Source of the DNA: Solimonas sp966252075
Lineage (GTDB): Bacteria; Pseudomonadota; Gammaproteobacteria; Nevskiales; Nevskiaceae
Assembly: GCA_966252075.1 (NCBI GenBank)
Contig: CBINNP010000102.1
Span: forward strand, 1 to 11,526
Length of the DNA stretch: 11,526 nucleotides
Reading direction: 5' to 3'
Below, one piece after another: positions 1 through 6,643 of the stretch (its first letter is position 1; each line of letters begins with the position of its first letter). Both the position numbers and the translations under genes were made by a program. The notes below the pieces were generated by a model. That model searched no databases. It was not told the DNA's origin and saw nothing but the letters and a program-made list of their open reading frames with translations.

Positions 1-435
1 GGCGCGCGTGCGCACGCCCTGCAGGTCGGAGCCGGTGCCCGGCTCGGTCATCGCGATCGCGCAGACGGTCTCGCCGCTGACCATCCGCGGCAGCCACTTC
101 TTCTTCTGCTCCTCGCTGCCGGCGTGCTGGATGTAGCCGCAGCAGACGTCGCTGTGCACGGAAAAATCCGTCATCGGACCGGTGTAGCCGGCATACGACA
201 GTTCCTCGACGACGATGGTGTTGTGGCGGAAGCTGCCGCCGGGCCCCCCGTATTCCTCCGGCACCTGCGGGCACAGCAGGCCGGCGGCGCCGCCGGCCTG
301 CCAGTAGCTGCGATCGACGATGCCCGCCTCTTCCCAGCGGGCGAAATGCGGCGTGATCTCGGCCTTGATGAAGCCGCGGACGGCTTCGCGGAACATCTCG
401 TGTTCTTCGTTATAGACAGCGCGCGGCTTGAGCAT
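1..435 (-). CDS. Acyl-CoA dehydrogenase, N-terminal part (cut by the window edge)
   Basis: Flavoprotein that would introduce the alpha-beta double bond into an acyl-CoA and pass electrons to ETF in the cytoplasm. The 145 residues seen comprise the helical N-terminal domain and the start of the middle beta domain, with the flavin/substrate motif AMTEPGTGSDLQ near residues 128-139. The remaining roughly 240 residues, including the catalytic base, lie outside the window. The start is ATG at 435. Its ribosome site AAAGGA overlaps the TAA stop of the upstream SDR gene, leaving 10 nt between the two genes, so translation is probably coupled. By hand alignment it matches the complete acyl-CoA dehydrogenase at 4268-5416 at about 100 of 138 positions, so the two are close paralogues. 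The family is certain. Substrate chain length is not visible here; a long-chain type is inferred from the paralogue. Confidence 0.93.
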   Translation of the reverse strand, partial: MLKPRAVYNEEHEMFREAVRGFIKAEITPHFARWEEAGIVDRSYWQAGGAAGLLCPQVPEEYGGPGGSFRHNTIVVEELSYAGYTGPMTDFSVHSDVCCGYIQHAGSEEQKKKWLPRMVSGETVCAIAMTEPGTGSDLQGVRTRA

Positions 436-445
436 GTCCGGTCCT

Positions 446-1369
446 TTAGCCCTGATTGCCGCCGGAGCGACGCGAAACCTTGCTGGCGCCCTCGGTCAAC
501 AGCTTCGGCGGCGTATCGAGCGGGAACGCGGCAAAGGTCTTCGACTTGTCGTTGTCCAGGCCTTCGGTCATCGGCTCCGGCGGGTTCCACGGCCGCGCGT
601 TCGGGGCGCCGCCGTCGATACGGATGCACGAGCCGGTGATGTAGGCCGCCGCCGGCGACAGCAGGTAGGTGATCGCGCCGGAGATTTCGGCGACGTTGCC
701 GTAGCGCTGCGCCGGCACCGACGGCGGGTACTTGAGGATGTCTTCCTGCACGTGCGGCTCGTAGGTGTCGAAGCCGCTGCTGGCGATGCCGCCCGGCGCC
801 ACGCAGTTGACGCGCACGCCCGAGTGCGCCCATTCCGAAGCCGCGGTCTGGCTCAGCGTCCACATGCCGCCGCGCGCCGCGCCGGAATGGCCGTAGTGGA
901 ACCAGCCGCCCCAGATGTCGGCGATCATGTTGACGATCGCGCCGCCGTGCTGCTTCATCCAGCGGTTGTAGACCTCGCGCATCACCATGAAGCCGCCGAA
1001 CAGGTTGAGGCGGACCACGGCCTCGAAGCCCTTGCTGCTGATCTCTTCCAGCGGCTGGCGGTACTGGCCGCCGGCGTTGTTGACCAGAGCGTCGATCTTG
1101 CCGTGGGTGGCGAGGATCGCCTCGACCATCTCGATCACCTGCTCTTCCTTGCGGATGTCGCAGCCGTGCACGGTGGCCTTGCCGCCGGCCGCCGTGATCT
1201 CCGCGTGGACCTTGGCCAGCTTGTCGGCATCGCGGCCGACGATCGCCACGGTGGCGCCCAGCGAGGCCAGTTCGTGCGCGGCGCAGCGGCCGATGCCGCT
1301 GCCGCCGCCGGTGACGATGATCACTTGGCCGGCGAACAGATCGGGACGGAAAACGGATTGGTAGGACAT
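446..1369 (-). CDS. SDR-family oxidoreductase, PECR-like (enoyl-CoA reductase type)
   Basis: 307-aa short-chain dehydrogenase/reductase. The N-terminal Rossmann motif TGGGSGIGR (residues 20-28) binds the nucleotide, and NNAG is at 97-100. The segment HSGAARGG (161-168) and the WMKQHGG and CVAPGG blocks resemble peroxisomal trans-2-enoyl-CoA reductase (PECR) and dienoyl-CoA reductases. In this alignment Ser162 and Arg166 occupy the places of the classical YxxxK Tyr and Lys, as in PECR-like proteins. A role on unsaturated acyl-CoA is therefore more likely than generic alcohol oxidation; substrate and direction are inferred. I chose ATG 1369 because AGGAG lies 6 nt upstream and the Rossmann fold begins soon after. 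The upstream in-frame ATG at 1495 would add 42 residues unlike the family. It is coupled to the acyl-CoA dehydrogenase downstream, and a 133-bp gap separates it from the small gene upstream. Confidence 0.9.
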   Translation of the reverse strand: MSYQSVFRPDLFAGQVIIVTGGGSGIGRCAAHELASLGATVAIVGRDADKLAKVHAEITAAGGKATVHGCDIRKEEQVIEMVEAILATHGKIDALVNNAGGQYRQPLEEISSKGFEAVVRLNLFGGFMVMREVYNRWMKQHGGAIVNMIADIWGGWFHYGHSGAARGGMWTLSQTAASEWAHSGVRVNCVAPGGIASSGFDTYEPHVQEDILKYPPSVPAQRYGNVAEISGAITYLLSPAAAYITGSCIRIDGGAPNARPWNPPEPMTEGLDNDKSKTFAAFPLDTPPKLLTEGASKVSRRSGGNQG

Positions 1370-1502
1370 CTGCAGCTCCTCATCGGAATCAAGACTCAAA
1401 GCCTGATTCTGGCGAGGACGACTGATACAAAAAAGTGCTCTTGCGTAACATTTTTGCCACGCCCGGATGCCGATCCGAAAAAGCCCGGCAAGCAACGCCC
1501 TT
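1370..1502. other. 133-bp spacer between the 91-aa gene and the SDR gene
   Basis: This spacer is more AT-rich than its surroundings and holds no plausible gene. A short inverted repeat, CGGAT/ATCCG with a 4-nt loop (1464-1477), has an A-run on its plus-strand 3' side, so it does not form an intrinsic terminator on either strand. I see no convincing promoter. Co-transcription of the small gene with the SDR gene is plausible but undecided. Confidence 0.4.
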
Positions 1503-1778
1503 TCAGTTCAGGGACTGTCGCGCCTGATCCCTTTCGTCGAGCCAGGCGAGGAATGCCTCGCCGGGTACCACCATCACCGTCGGCTGGCCGGTTTCGTCCC
1601 GGCCGATACAGACGAATTCGTCGCCCGAGCTCTTGCACATCAAGGTCATCAGGGCGAGTTCGGGCGACGTCTGCTCGATCGCTGCCAGACTTTCGCGGTG
1701 TGAGGCATAGCCCGGCAGCAGCGGCAGTTCGGCTTCCGCCGCCAGGTCCACGGAAGGCTTGCGCGCGCTGCCGCTCAT
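1503..1778 (-). CDS. Small protein of unrecognised family, paralogue of 6644-6892
   Basis: A 91-aa soluble-looking protein with no signal peptide or membrane segment, which I cannot assign to a named family. Its reality is supported by a second copy in the window: 67 residues align without gaps to the 82-aa protein at 6644-6892, with about 34 identities. The conserved core is a PGY/FA motif, then ESL, then PELAL, then EF(V/L)CIGRD, then GQPTV, then a terminal AWL. I chose ATG 1778 because GGAG sits 8 nt upstream; the ATG at 1811 lacks such a site and lies in a part absent from the paralogue. It is the first minus-strand gene before the SDR and acyl-CoA dehydrogenase genes, and is divergent from the FAD oxidoreductase. 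The function is unknown. A small regulatory or accessory role in acyl-CoA metabolism is guesswork from context. Confidence 0.82.
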   Translation of the reverse strand: MSGSARKPSVDLAAEAELPLLPGYASHRESLAAIEQTSPELALMTLMCKSSGDEFVCIGRDETGQPTVMVVPGEAFLAWLDERDQARQSLN

Positions 1779-1889
1779 GGCTTGATCTCCGACGGGCGTG
1801 TCACATACCACCGCTCAGAGAACACGGGTGAAGCCCAGGCTTGCGGCATTTGCTTCTCCGGTTGTTGCCGAGCGCCATCGAGCGGCACT

Positions 1890-1922
1890 CGTCTTCAAAG
1901 ACGTTATGATGCTAGCATGCTA
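1890..1922. promoter_or_regulatory. Two adjacent dyads in a divergent promoter region (candidate operators)
   Basis: Between the divergent genes starting at 1778 (minus) and 1979 (plus), CGTCTT-CA-AAGACG (1890-1903) has perfect 6-bp arms. Immediately after it are two overlapping 10-bp palindromes, ATGCTAGCAT (1909-1918) and TAGCATGCTA (1913-1922), which can also be read as a direct repeat of ATGCTA with an 8-bp period. A plus-strand -10-like TATGAT (1905-1910) lies between the two dyads, though I see no good -35. Such stacked symmetry is typical of repressor sites. The protein that would bind is unknown; the GntR-type regulator at 3488 is one candidate by proximity. Confidence 0.42.
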
Positions 1923-1948
1923 ATACGCATTCGCCATCCTATTTGCAA
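1920..1948 (-). promoter_or_regulatory. Possible sigma-70-type promoter for the 91-aa gene
   Basis: Read on the minus strand, TTGCAA (1948-1943) is followed after 17 bp by TATTAG (1925-1920). Each hexamer matches the sigma-70 consensus at four of six positions. The -10 element overlaps the TAGCATGCTA palindrome, which would allow repression by steric block. The match is weak, and this is only the best candidate I see upstream of the minus-strand gene. Confidence 0.22.
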
Positions 1949-1978
1949 CCCAGCGGCGGGCATTTGGAGAAATAAATA

Positions 1979-3382
1979 ATGTCAAATCAATATGATGCGA
2001 TTATCATCGGCAGCGGCATCGGCGGCGGCGCCATCGGCGCGCTGCTCGCGCACGCTGGCCGCAAGGTTCTGGTGGTGGAGCGCAACAAGCTCATCGGCGG
2101 CCGCTGCATTTCTTACGACCGCGGCGGCGTGCCGATGGACCTAGGCTGGCACTTCTATTGCCTGGGCAAGGTCGGCCCGCTGCAGGAAGTGCTCAACCGC
2201 GTCGGCCTGCCGGACAGCATTCCGTGGAACGACCTCAACGGCACGTCTTACATCCAGATCGGCAAGACCTCCAAGAAGTACTCCAAGCAGTCGATGTATG
2301 AAGCCGCCGCCGAAGACGAGCGCGAGAACTTCAAGCGCCTGTTCGAAGCCGTGTTCAAGCTCACCGACGAGGAGCTGGACAAGCTCTGGTACGTCACGGT
2401 CCATGACTGGGTGCAGTCCTTCACCAAGGACAAGATGGCCAACACGCTGATCGAGAGCTTCGCCGCGCAGTACTTCTGCGTGCCCTCGTCCGAGGCCAGC
2501 GCCGCCGAGTTCATCCGCGCCTTCCGCGACGTGATGGCCAACCGCGCCACCTCGTATCCGTCCGGCGGTAACTACTCGGTGCCGCTGGCCTACATCGAGG
2601 CGATCAAGAAGTTCGGCGGCGTGGTGATGACGCATACGCCGGTCGAGAAGATCATCGTCGAGAACGGTGCCGCGGTCGGCATCCGGACCGAAGCCGGTGA
2701 CGAATTCCGCGCGCCGATGATCATCAGCAATGCCGACATCAAGATGACTGTGGCCGAGCTGGTCGGCGAGCAGCACTTCCCGGCCGAGTACGCCGAAAAA
2801 ATCCGCAATCTCACCTATTCCTGCCACGGCATGATGCTGCGCGTGCTGGTCTCCGAGCGCATCTCCAAAAAGCAGGTGGTGATCTACATCCCCGATGAGA
2901 ACTCGCCGCCGTGCAAGGTCACCGATGAAATGCAGGCCGGCAAGGTGCCGCACCTGATCGGCGGCTGCTTCGGCTCGCCGTCGGAGTTCGACATCAATCT
3001 CGCGCCGCCGGGCAAGCAGATGCTGACCTCGCTGCACGCCTGCCCGCCGGATATCCACGACAAGATGGACGAGTGGCGCGAAGCGCTGATGCGCTCGTTC
3101 TACGAGGTCTACCCGGAAGCGGTCGGCAAGGTCGAGAAGGTCTGGCTGGACCCGCCGTCGCTGATCAAGGGCCTGTGCGGCGAGACCGGCGCGATCATCG
3201 GCGTCGGCCAAACCATCCACCAGGTGCACGAGAAGCGTCCGTCGGTGGTCAGCCCGCTCAAGGGCCTGTACTTCGCCTCCTCGGAGGCCGGCGGCCACGG
3301 CATCGGCACCGAACTGGCAGCGACCAGCGCGCTGGAGCTGTTCGAGATCATCGGCCAGCAGCAGGACAAGCTGGCAGCCTGA
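1979..3382 (+). CDS. FAD-dependent oxidoreductase, phytoene desaturase (CrtI)-like
   Basis: 467-aa flavoprotein of the CrtI/amine-oxidase-like superfamily. The N-terminal dinucleotide motif GSGIGG is at residues 11-16, acidic Glu34 ends the second strand (LVVERN), and the GGRC block follows at 40-43. The C-terminal FAD-contact segment SSEAGGHGIGTE lies near residues 435-446, as in phytoene desaturases and retinol saturase-like proteins. Length and domain order fit a complete enzyme. The start ATG 1979 is well set by GGAGA 8 nt upstream. No carotenoid genes (crtB, crtE) are nearby; the context is acyl-CoA and alkane catabolism. I therefore infer desaturation or saturation of a lipid or isoprenoid-like substrate rather than carotenoid synthesis, but the reaction is unknown. 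It stands alone or with the downstream GntR gene, and divergent from the small-protein/SDR/acyl-CoA dehydrogenase cluster with which it may share control. Confidence 0.88.
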   Translation: MSNQYDAIIIGSGIGGGAIGALLAHAGRKVLVVERNKLIGGRCISYDRGGVPMDLGWHFYCLGKVGPLQEVLNRVGLPDSIPWNDLNGTSYIQIGKTSKKYSKQSMYEAAAEDERENFKRLFEAVFKLTDEELDKLWYVTVHDWVQSFTKDKMANTLIESFAAQYFCVPSSEASAAEFIRAFRDVMANRATSYPSGGNYSVPLAYIEAIKKFGGVVMTHTPVEKIIVENGAAVGIRTEAGDEFRAPMIISNADIKMTVAELVGEQHFPAEYAEKIRNLTYSCHGMMLRVLVSERISKKQVVIYIPDENSPPCKVTDEMQAGKVPHLIGGCFGSPSEFDINLAPPGKQMLTSLHACPPDIHDKMDEWREALMRSFYEVYPEAVGKVEKVWLDPPSLIKGLCGETGAIIGVGQTIHQVHEKRPSVVSPLKGLYFASSEAGGHGIGTELAATSALELFEIIGQQQDKLAA

Positions 3383-3427
3383 GCGACAACCCGAGCCGCG
3401 GTCTGGCCGTAGAATCGCCTGGTCTAT

Positions 3428-3463
3428 CCGGATGCATCGCGCCCCAGGCTGCGATGCATCCGG
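3428..3463. promoter_or_regulatory. Strong inverted repeat: hairpin or operator before the GntR gene
   Basis: Perfect 13-bp arms CCGGATGCATCGC (3428-3440) and GCGATGCATCCGG (3451-3463) flank a 10-nt loop, in the 105-bp gap between the FAD oxidoreductase and GntR genes. No T-run follows on either strand, so a classical intrinsic terminator is not supported. Each arm contains the 8-bp palindrome GATGCATC, and the two copies are centred 22 bp apart, about two helical turns. That arrangement suits two dimers binding one face. A -10-like TAGAAT (3410-3415) lies just upstream, which would place the repeat near the transcription start of the GntR gene. It could be an autoregulatory operator, an RNA hairpin, or a dispersed repeat. 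Confidence 0.55.
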
Positions 3464-3487
3464 TACCGCGATTCCTCACGAGCTGCC

Positions 3488-4258
3488 ATGGGCACCCGCG
3501 ACAAACCCTCGATATCCAGGCGCCGCACCGTACTCAGTGACGGTTCGGCCAGCACCACCTCCGGCTCCGGCTGGAATCGCGCGATCGTCCGCGGCGTGCG
3601 CGCCAACGACCTCTCCGGCAAGGCCGGCGAGATCGCCGCCGAGCTGGAGGAGCGGCTGGTCCGCGGCGTCTACCGCTTCGGCGAAACCCTGTCGATCTAC
3701 ACACTGGCGACGCAGTTCGCCGCCAGCCGCCAGCCGGTCGCCGCGGCCGTGCTGTATTTGCGCAGTGTCGGCTATCTGGAAGTGATCCCGCAGGTCGGCT
3801 GCCGCGTGGTCTCTCCAGCGGCGAATGAAGTGCTGGACTTCCACGCGCTGTTCGCGCGCACCGAGGGTCTGGTCACGCGCTTCGCCGCGGAGCGCGCCAC
3901 CGAGGCCGAACGCCAGCAACTGCTGGCGATGGCCGAGGAGATGGCGGCCAATCCGTTCCAGAGCCGCTACGATCGCCGCGCAATGGCCGATGGCATCGCG
4001 ATGTTCCACGAAAGGATCAGCGCGATGTCGCGCTCGCCGCTGCTGGTCGACCGCATCAGCAACCTGCGCCGCATCTTCCGCTTCTACCTGTGCCAGGGCC
4101 GCGCGCGCGACGAGAGCCCGCCGGCACCGCCGCAGCGCCTCAACGCCCTGCGCGTGCAGCTGGCCGGCGCCGTCGCCGAGGGCCGCCGCGAGGACGCCGA
4201 AGCGCTCGTGCGCGCCTATGTGCTCGACGCCTTGGAAGACTGGGCCAGCGTGGTCTGA
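3488..4258 (+). CDS. GntR-family transcriptional regulator (FadR/FCD subgroup)
   Basis: 256-aa regulator. The winged helix-turn-helix spans about residues 46-110, with the recognition-helix region SRQPVAAAVLYLRSVGYLEV followed by the wing PQVGCRVV. The C-terminal part (about 116-250) fits the helical FCD ligand domain. Two features are odd. First, about 45 residues precede the DNA-binding domain, a long, Ser/Arg-rich extension. Second, the FCD metal ligands look degraded: His174 is kept, but Asn219 and Tyr244 sit where later His residues are usual. The ligand may therefore bind without metal. Start ATG 3488 has only a weak ribosome site, so the N-terminus is less sure. It follows the FAD oxidoreductase on the same strand and converges on the acyl-CoA dehydrogenase with 9 nt between stops. 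Control of neighbouring acyl or oxidoreductase genes is inferred. Confidence 0.88.
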   Translation: MGTRDKPSISRRRTVLSDGSASTTSGSGWNRAIVRGVRANDLSGKAGEIAAELEERLVRGVYRFGETLSIYTLATQFAASRQPVAAAVLYLRSVGYLEVIPQVGCRVVSPAANEVLDFHALFARTEGLVTRFAAERATEAERQQLLAMAEEMAANPFQSRYDRRAMADGIAMFHERISAMSRSPLLVDRISNLRRIFRFYLCQGRARDESPPAPPQRLNALRVQLAGAVAEGRREDAEALVRAYVLDALEDWASVV

Positions 4259-4278
4259 GCCGGCGCTTCAGAGCTGGC
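4244..4278. terminator. Hairpin over convergent gene ends (possible bidirectional terminator)
   Basis: GCCAGC (4244-4249) pairs with GCTGGC (4273-4278), and TCTGA (4254-4258) with TCAGA (4268-4272), with a 4-nt bulge on one side and a 9-nt loop. The inner arms contain the TGA stop codons of both convergent genes. There is no T-run, so termination is only a possibility. It is also the only intergenic room available between the two genes. Confidence 0.28.
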
Positions 4279-5416
4279 GCGAGATCAGCTCGCGCATGAT
4301 TTCCGAAGTGCCGCCGTAGATCCGCTGCACGCGCGCATCGGCGTACAGCCGGCAGATTTCGTACTCGCGCATGAAACCGTAGCCGCCATGGAACTGCAGG
4401 CACTGGTCGACGACGCGGCCATGCATCTCGCTGCACCAGAGCTTGGCGGTCGAGGCATCGAGCGGGCTCAGCTGGCCGCGCACGTGCTTGTCCAGACACT
4501 GGTCGACGAAGGCCCAGCCGACCTGTAGATCGGCCTTGATGTCGGCCAGCTTGTAGCGCGTGTTCTGGAATTCGGCGACCGCCTTGCCGAATGCCTTGCG
4601 CTCGCGCACGTAGGCCACGGTGAGATCGAAGGCGCGCTGCGCCGCCGCCAGCGAATGCACGGCGATGATCAGACGCTCCTGCGGCAGTTCGTTCATCAGC
4701 GTCGCGAAGCCGCTGCCCTCGGCGCCCATGCGGTTGCCAAGCGGCACCGTCACCTCGTCGAAGTACATCTCCGAGGTGTCGGCCGACAGATGGCCGAGCT
4801 TCTCCAGCTTGCGGCCACGACGGAAACCCGGACGGTCCGCCTCGACCAGGATCAGGCTCAGGCCCTTGGCGCCCGGCGCATCGGAGCTGCGCGCGACGAC
4901 GATCACCAGATCGCAGTGCTGGCCGTTGGAGATGAAGGTCTTGGCGCCGCTGATGCGATAGACCTCGCCGTCACGCACGGCGCGCGTGCGCACCGCCTGC
5001 AGGTCCGAACCGGTGCCGGGTTCGGTCATCGCCACCGCGCAGACCACCTCGCCACCGGCCATGCGCGGCAGCCAGCGCTGCTTCTGCTCCTCGCTGCCGG
5101 CGCTGAGGATGTAGCCGGCGCAGACATCGCTGTGCACCGACAGGTTGGTAGTCGGCCCGGCATAGCCGGCGTAGGCCATCTCCTCGATGACGACGGCGTT
5201 GAACTTGAAATCGCCGCCGGCGCCGCCGTAGCGCTCCGGCAGCTGCGGACAGAGCAGACCCGCCTCGCCGGCCGCCTGCCAGAAGCGGCGGTCGACGATG
5301 CCGGCGTCCTCCCAGCGCGCGAACTGCGGCGCGACGACGCTCTTGATGAAGCCGCGCACGGCATCGCGAAACATCTCGTGCTCGGTGCTGTAGATGGAAC
5401 GGGGCGGCAACTGCAT
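4268..5416 (-). CDS. Acyl-CoA dehydrogenase, long-chain (LCAD) type
   Basis: Complete 382-aa acyl-CoA dehydrogenase with N-terminal helical, middle beta and C-terminal helical domains. AMTEPGTGSDLQ is at 129-140, the flavin-site RKAFGK at 273-278, and FHGGYGFMREY at 342-352. Near the C-terminus IYGGTSEIMREL (367-377) has Gly where the MCAD-type catalytic Glu sits. Instead Glu247 in ELPQERL is placed as in long-chain and isovaleryl enzymes, so the enzyme should be active with the base on the other helix. It converts acyl-CoA to trans-2-enoyl-CoA, reducing ETF. Start ATG 5416 has AGGA 8-9 nt upstream, inside the end of the kinase gene, whose stop is only 2 nt away; this suggests translational coupling as the last gene of the operon. 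It is about 72% identical by hand count to the partial enzyme at 1-435. Actual chain length or branched or cyclic preference is not readable. Confidence 0.95.
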   Translation of the reverse strand: MQLPPRSIYSTEHEMFRDAVRGFIKSVVAPQFARWEDAGIVDRRFWQAAGEAGLLCPQLPERYGGAGGDFKFNAVVIEEMAYAGYAGPTTNLSVHSDVCAGYILSAGSEEQKQRWLPRMAGGEVVCAVAMTEPGTGSDLQAVRTRAVRDGEVYRISGAKTFISNGQHCDLVIVVARSSDAPGAKGLSLILVEADRPGFRRGRKLEKLGHLSADTSEMYFDEVTVPLGNRMGAEGSGFATLMNELPQERLIIAVHSLAAAQRAFDLTVAYVRERKAFGKAVAEFQNTRYKLADIKADLQVGWAFVDQCLDKHVRGQLSPLDASTAKLWCSEMHGRVVDQCLQFHGGYGFMREYEICRLYADARVQRIYGGTSEIMRELISRQL

Positions 5417-5418
5417 CG

Positions 5419-6635
5419 CTAGAGTCCTTCCTCAATCTGCGTACGCATTTCTTCGAGCACGCTGTAGCCCAGGCCGATCAGCCAGGTGACGAGCACGTCC
5501 TGATGCGTCTTGGCGTTGCGCGCGACGCGGTAGCCGGAGCCGATCAGCAGGATGGACAGCATGAAATTGTTGTAGATCTGGTACCAGCGCAGGCTGTGTG
5601 GCTCGACCGGCAGACCGCTGGCGCGCTCGTAGGCGGCGAAGAACTCGGCTTGCCGCAGCATGCCGCAGACCAGCGGCGTCTTGCCGTCCTCGGCCAGGCT
5701 GGCAAACGCGCGGCTGGTGGTCCACGCCAGATCCTGGTGTCGGTTGCCGATCTGGCCGAGTTCCCAGTCGAGCAGCGCGGTGATGCGCGCGTCGTGCTCG
5801 GTGAACAGGAAATTGCCGAGCCGGTAATCGGAATGGACGATGCATGGCCGGTCCAGCACCGGCAGATGCTGGCGCAGCCAGCCGGCGGCGAGCCGCAGCA
5901 GCGGAATCTCCTCGTCGCCGTCTTCTTCCCAGACCCGCTCCCACCAGTCGACACCCCAGGCCGCGCTCTGCGTGCCGGGCCGCGGCGCCTCGAAAGCGCT
6001 CAGGTCCGCACTGCGGTAATCGAAGCGATGGATCGCCGCCAGATGGCCGATGAACTGCGGTGCCAGCGCCGCGCGCAGGTCCGGCGACAGGCTGATGCCG
6101 GTGCCGGACACGCCGCTGCCGCTGGCGCTCGGCTTGGCGGCGCCCTCGGCGAAGCCGTAGATCAGGCCCGGATACGGCAGATGCTCGCCGTCCTCGTCGC
6201 AGCACAACACCGGCGGCACCGGCACCACGCCTTGCATCGCGCGGATCAGCTGGAACTCGCGCAGGCGGCTGGTTTCCACGATCGATTCCGCCGGCTCCAT
6301 GCGCAGCACCAGCGACCTCTGCGTCGCGCCGACGCCGGGCTGCTGCCAGTGCAGCGTGAAACCATCTGCAGCTTCGATGCGCCGCCGGACAGCCAGCGCG
6401 CGTCGGCGAGCGAGAACGCTCCTTCGATACGCGCCGCCAGCAGCGCCTGTACACCTTCGCTCAGCTGCTCCAGCGTCAGCGGCCGATACGGCGGCCCGGC
6501 GCGGCGCTGCAGCTTGCGCGTCAGCAGGCGGTCGACCGCGGGCTCGACGGTGAAGCGGCGGCGCAGCGCGGCGATCCATTCCGGCGAGGGCCGGTCCTTG
6601 TCGATCGGCAGTCCCTGCTTCCAGTCGTTCGGCAT
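5419..6635 (-). pseudogene. Aminoglycoside-phosphotransferase-fold kinase (ACAD10-like), frameshifted
   Basis: The gene reads in two frames. From ATG 6635 the first 91 residues run to SGGASKLQM; homology-like sequence then resumes with FTLHWQQP one frame over and continues to the TAG at 5419. The switch lies at 6358-6363 beside a T-run, and the 1217-nt span is one base short of 406 codons, so a single missing base explains it. As read, translation would stop at 6246, giving 129 aa. The restored protein (405 aa) has the kinase catalytic loop HSDYRLGN (268-275; His268, Asp270, Asn275) and the metal-site Asp290 in LLDWELG, as in APH-fold proteins fused or linked to acyl-CoA dehydrogenases (ACAD10/11), which phosphorylate 4-hydroxyacyl-CoAs. 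Its place 2 nt before an acyl-CoA dehydrogenase supports that role. It is either a recent pseudogene or a sequencing indel; the rest of the gene shows no decay. Confidence 0.88.
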
Positions 6636-6643
6636 CGTGGCGC

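Noticed and set aside
1464..1482. Small inverted repeat next to an A/T run as a terminator
   Set aside because: Stem of only 5 bp, and the T-run lies on the 5' side for the transcribed minus strand.
1370..1495. Upstream ATG at 1495 as start of the SDR gene
   Set aside because: The extra 42 residues do not resemble SDR N-termini, and a good ribosome site precedes ATG 1369.
1779..1811. ATG at 1811 as start of the 91-aa gene
   Set aside because: No ribosome site, and the extension is not shared with the paralogue; GGAG is placed well for ATG 1778.
6352..6370. Programmed -1 frameshifting in the kinase gene
   Set aside because: No slippery heptamer of the X-XXY-YYZ type at the switch point, and the slip after GTT would not re-pair well; an indel is simpler.
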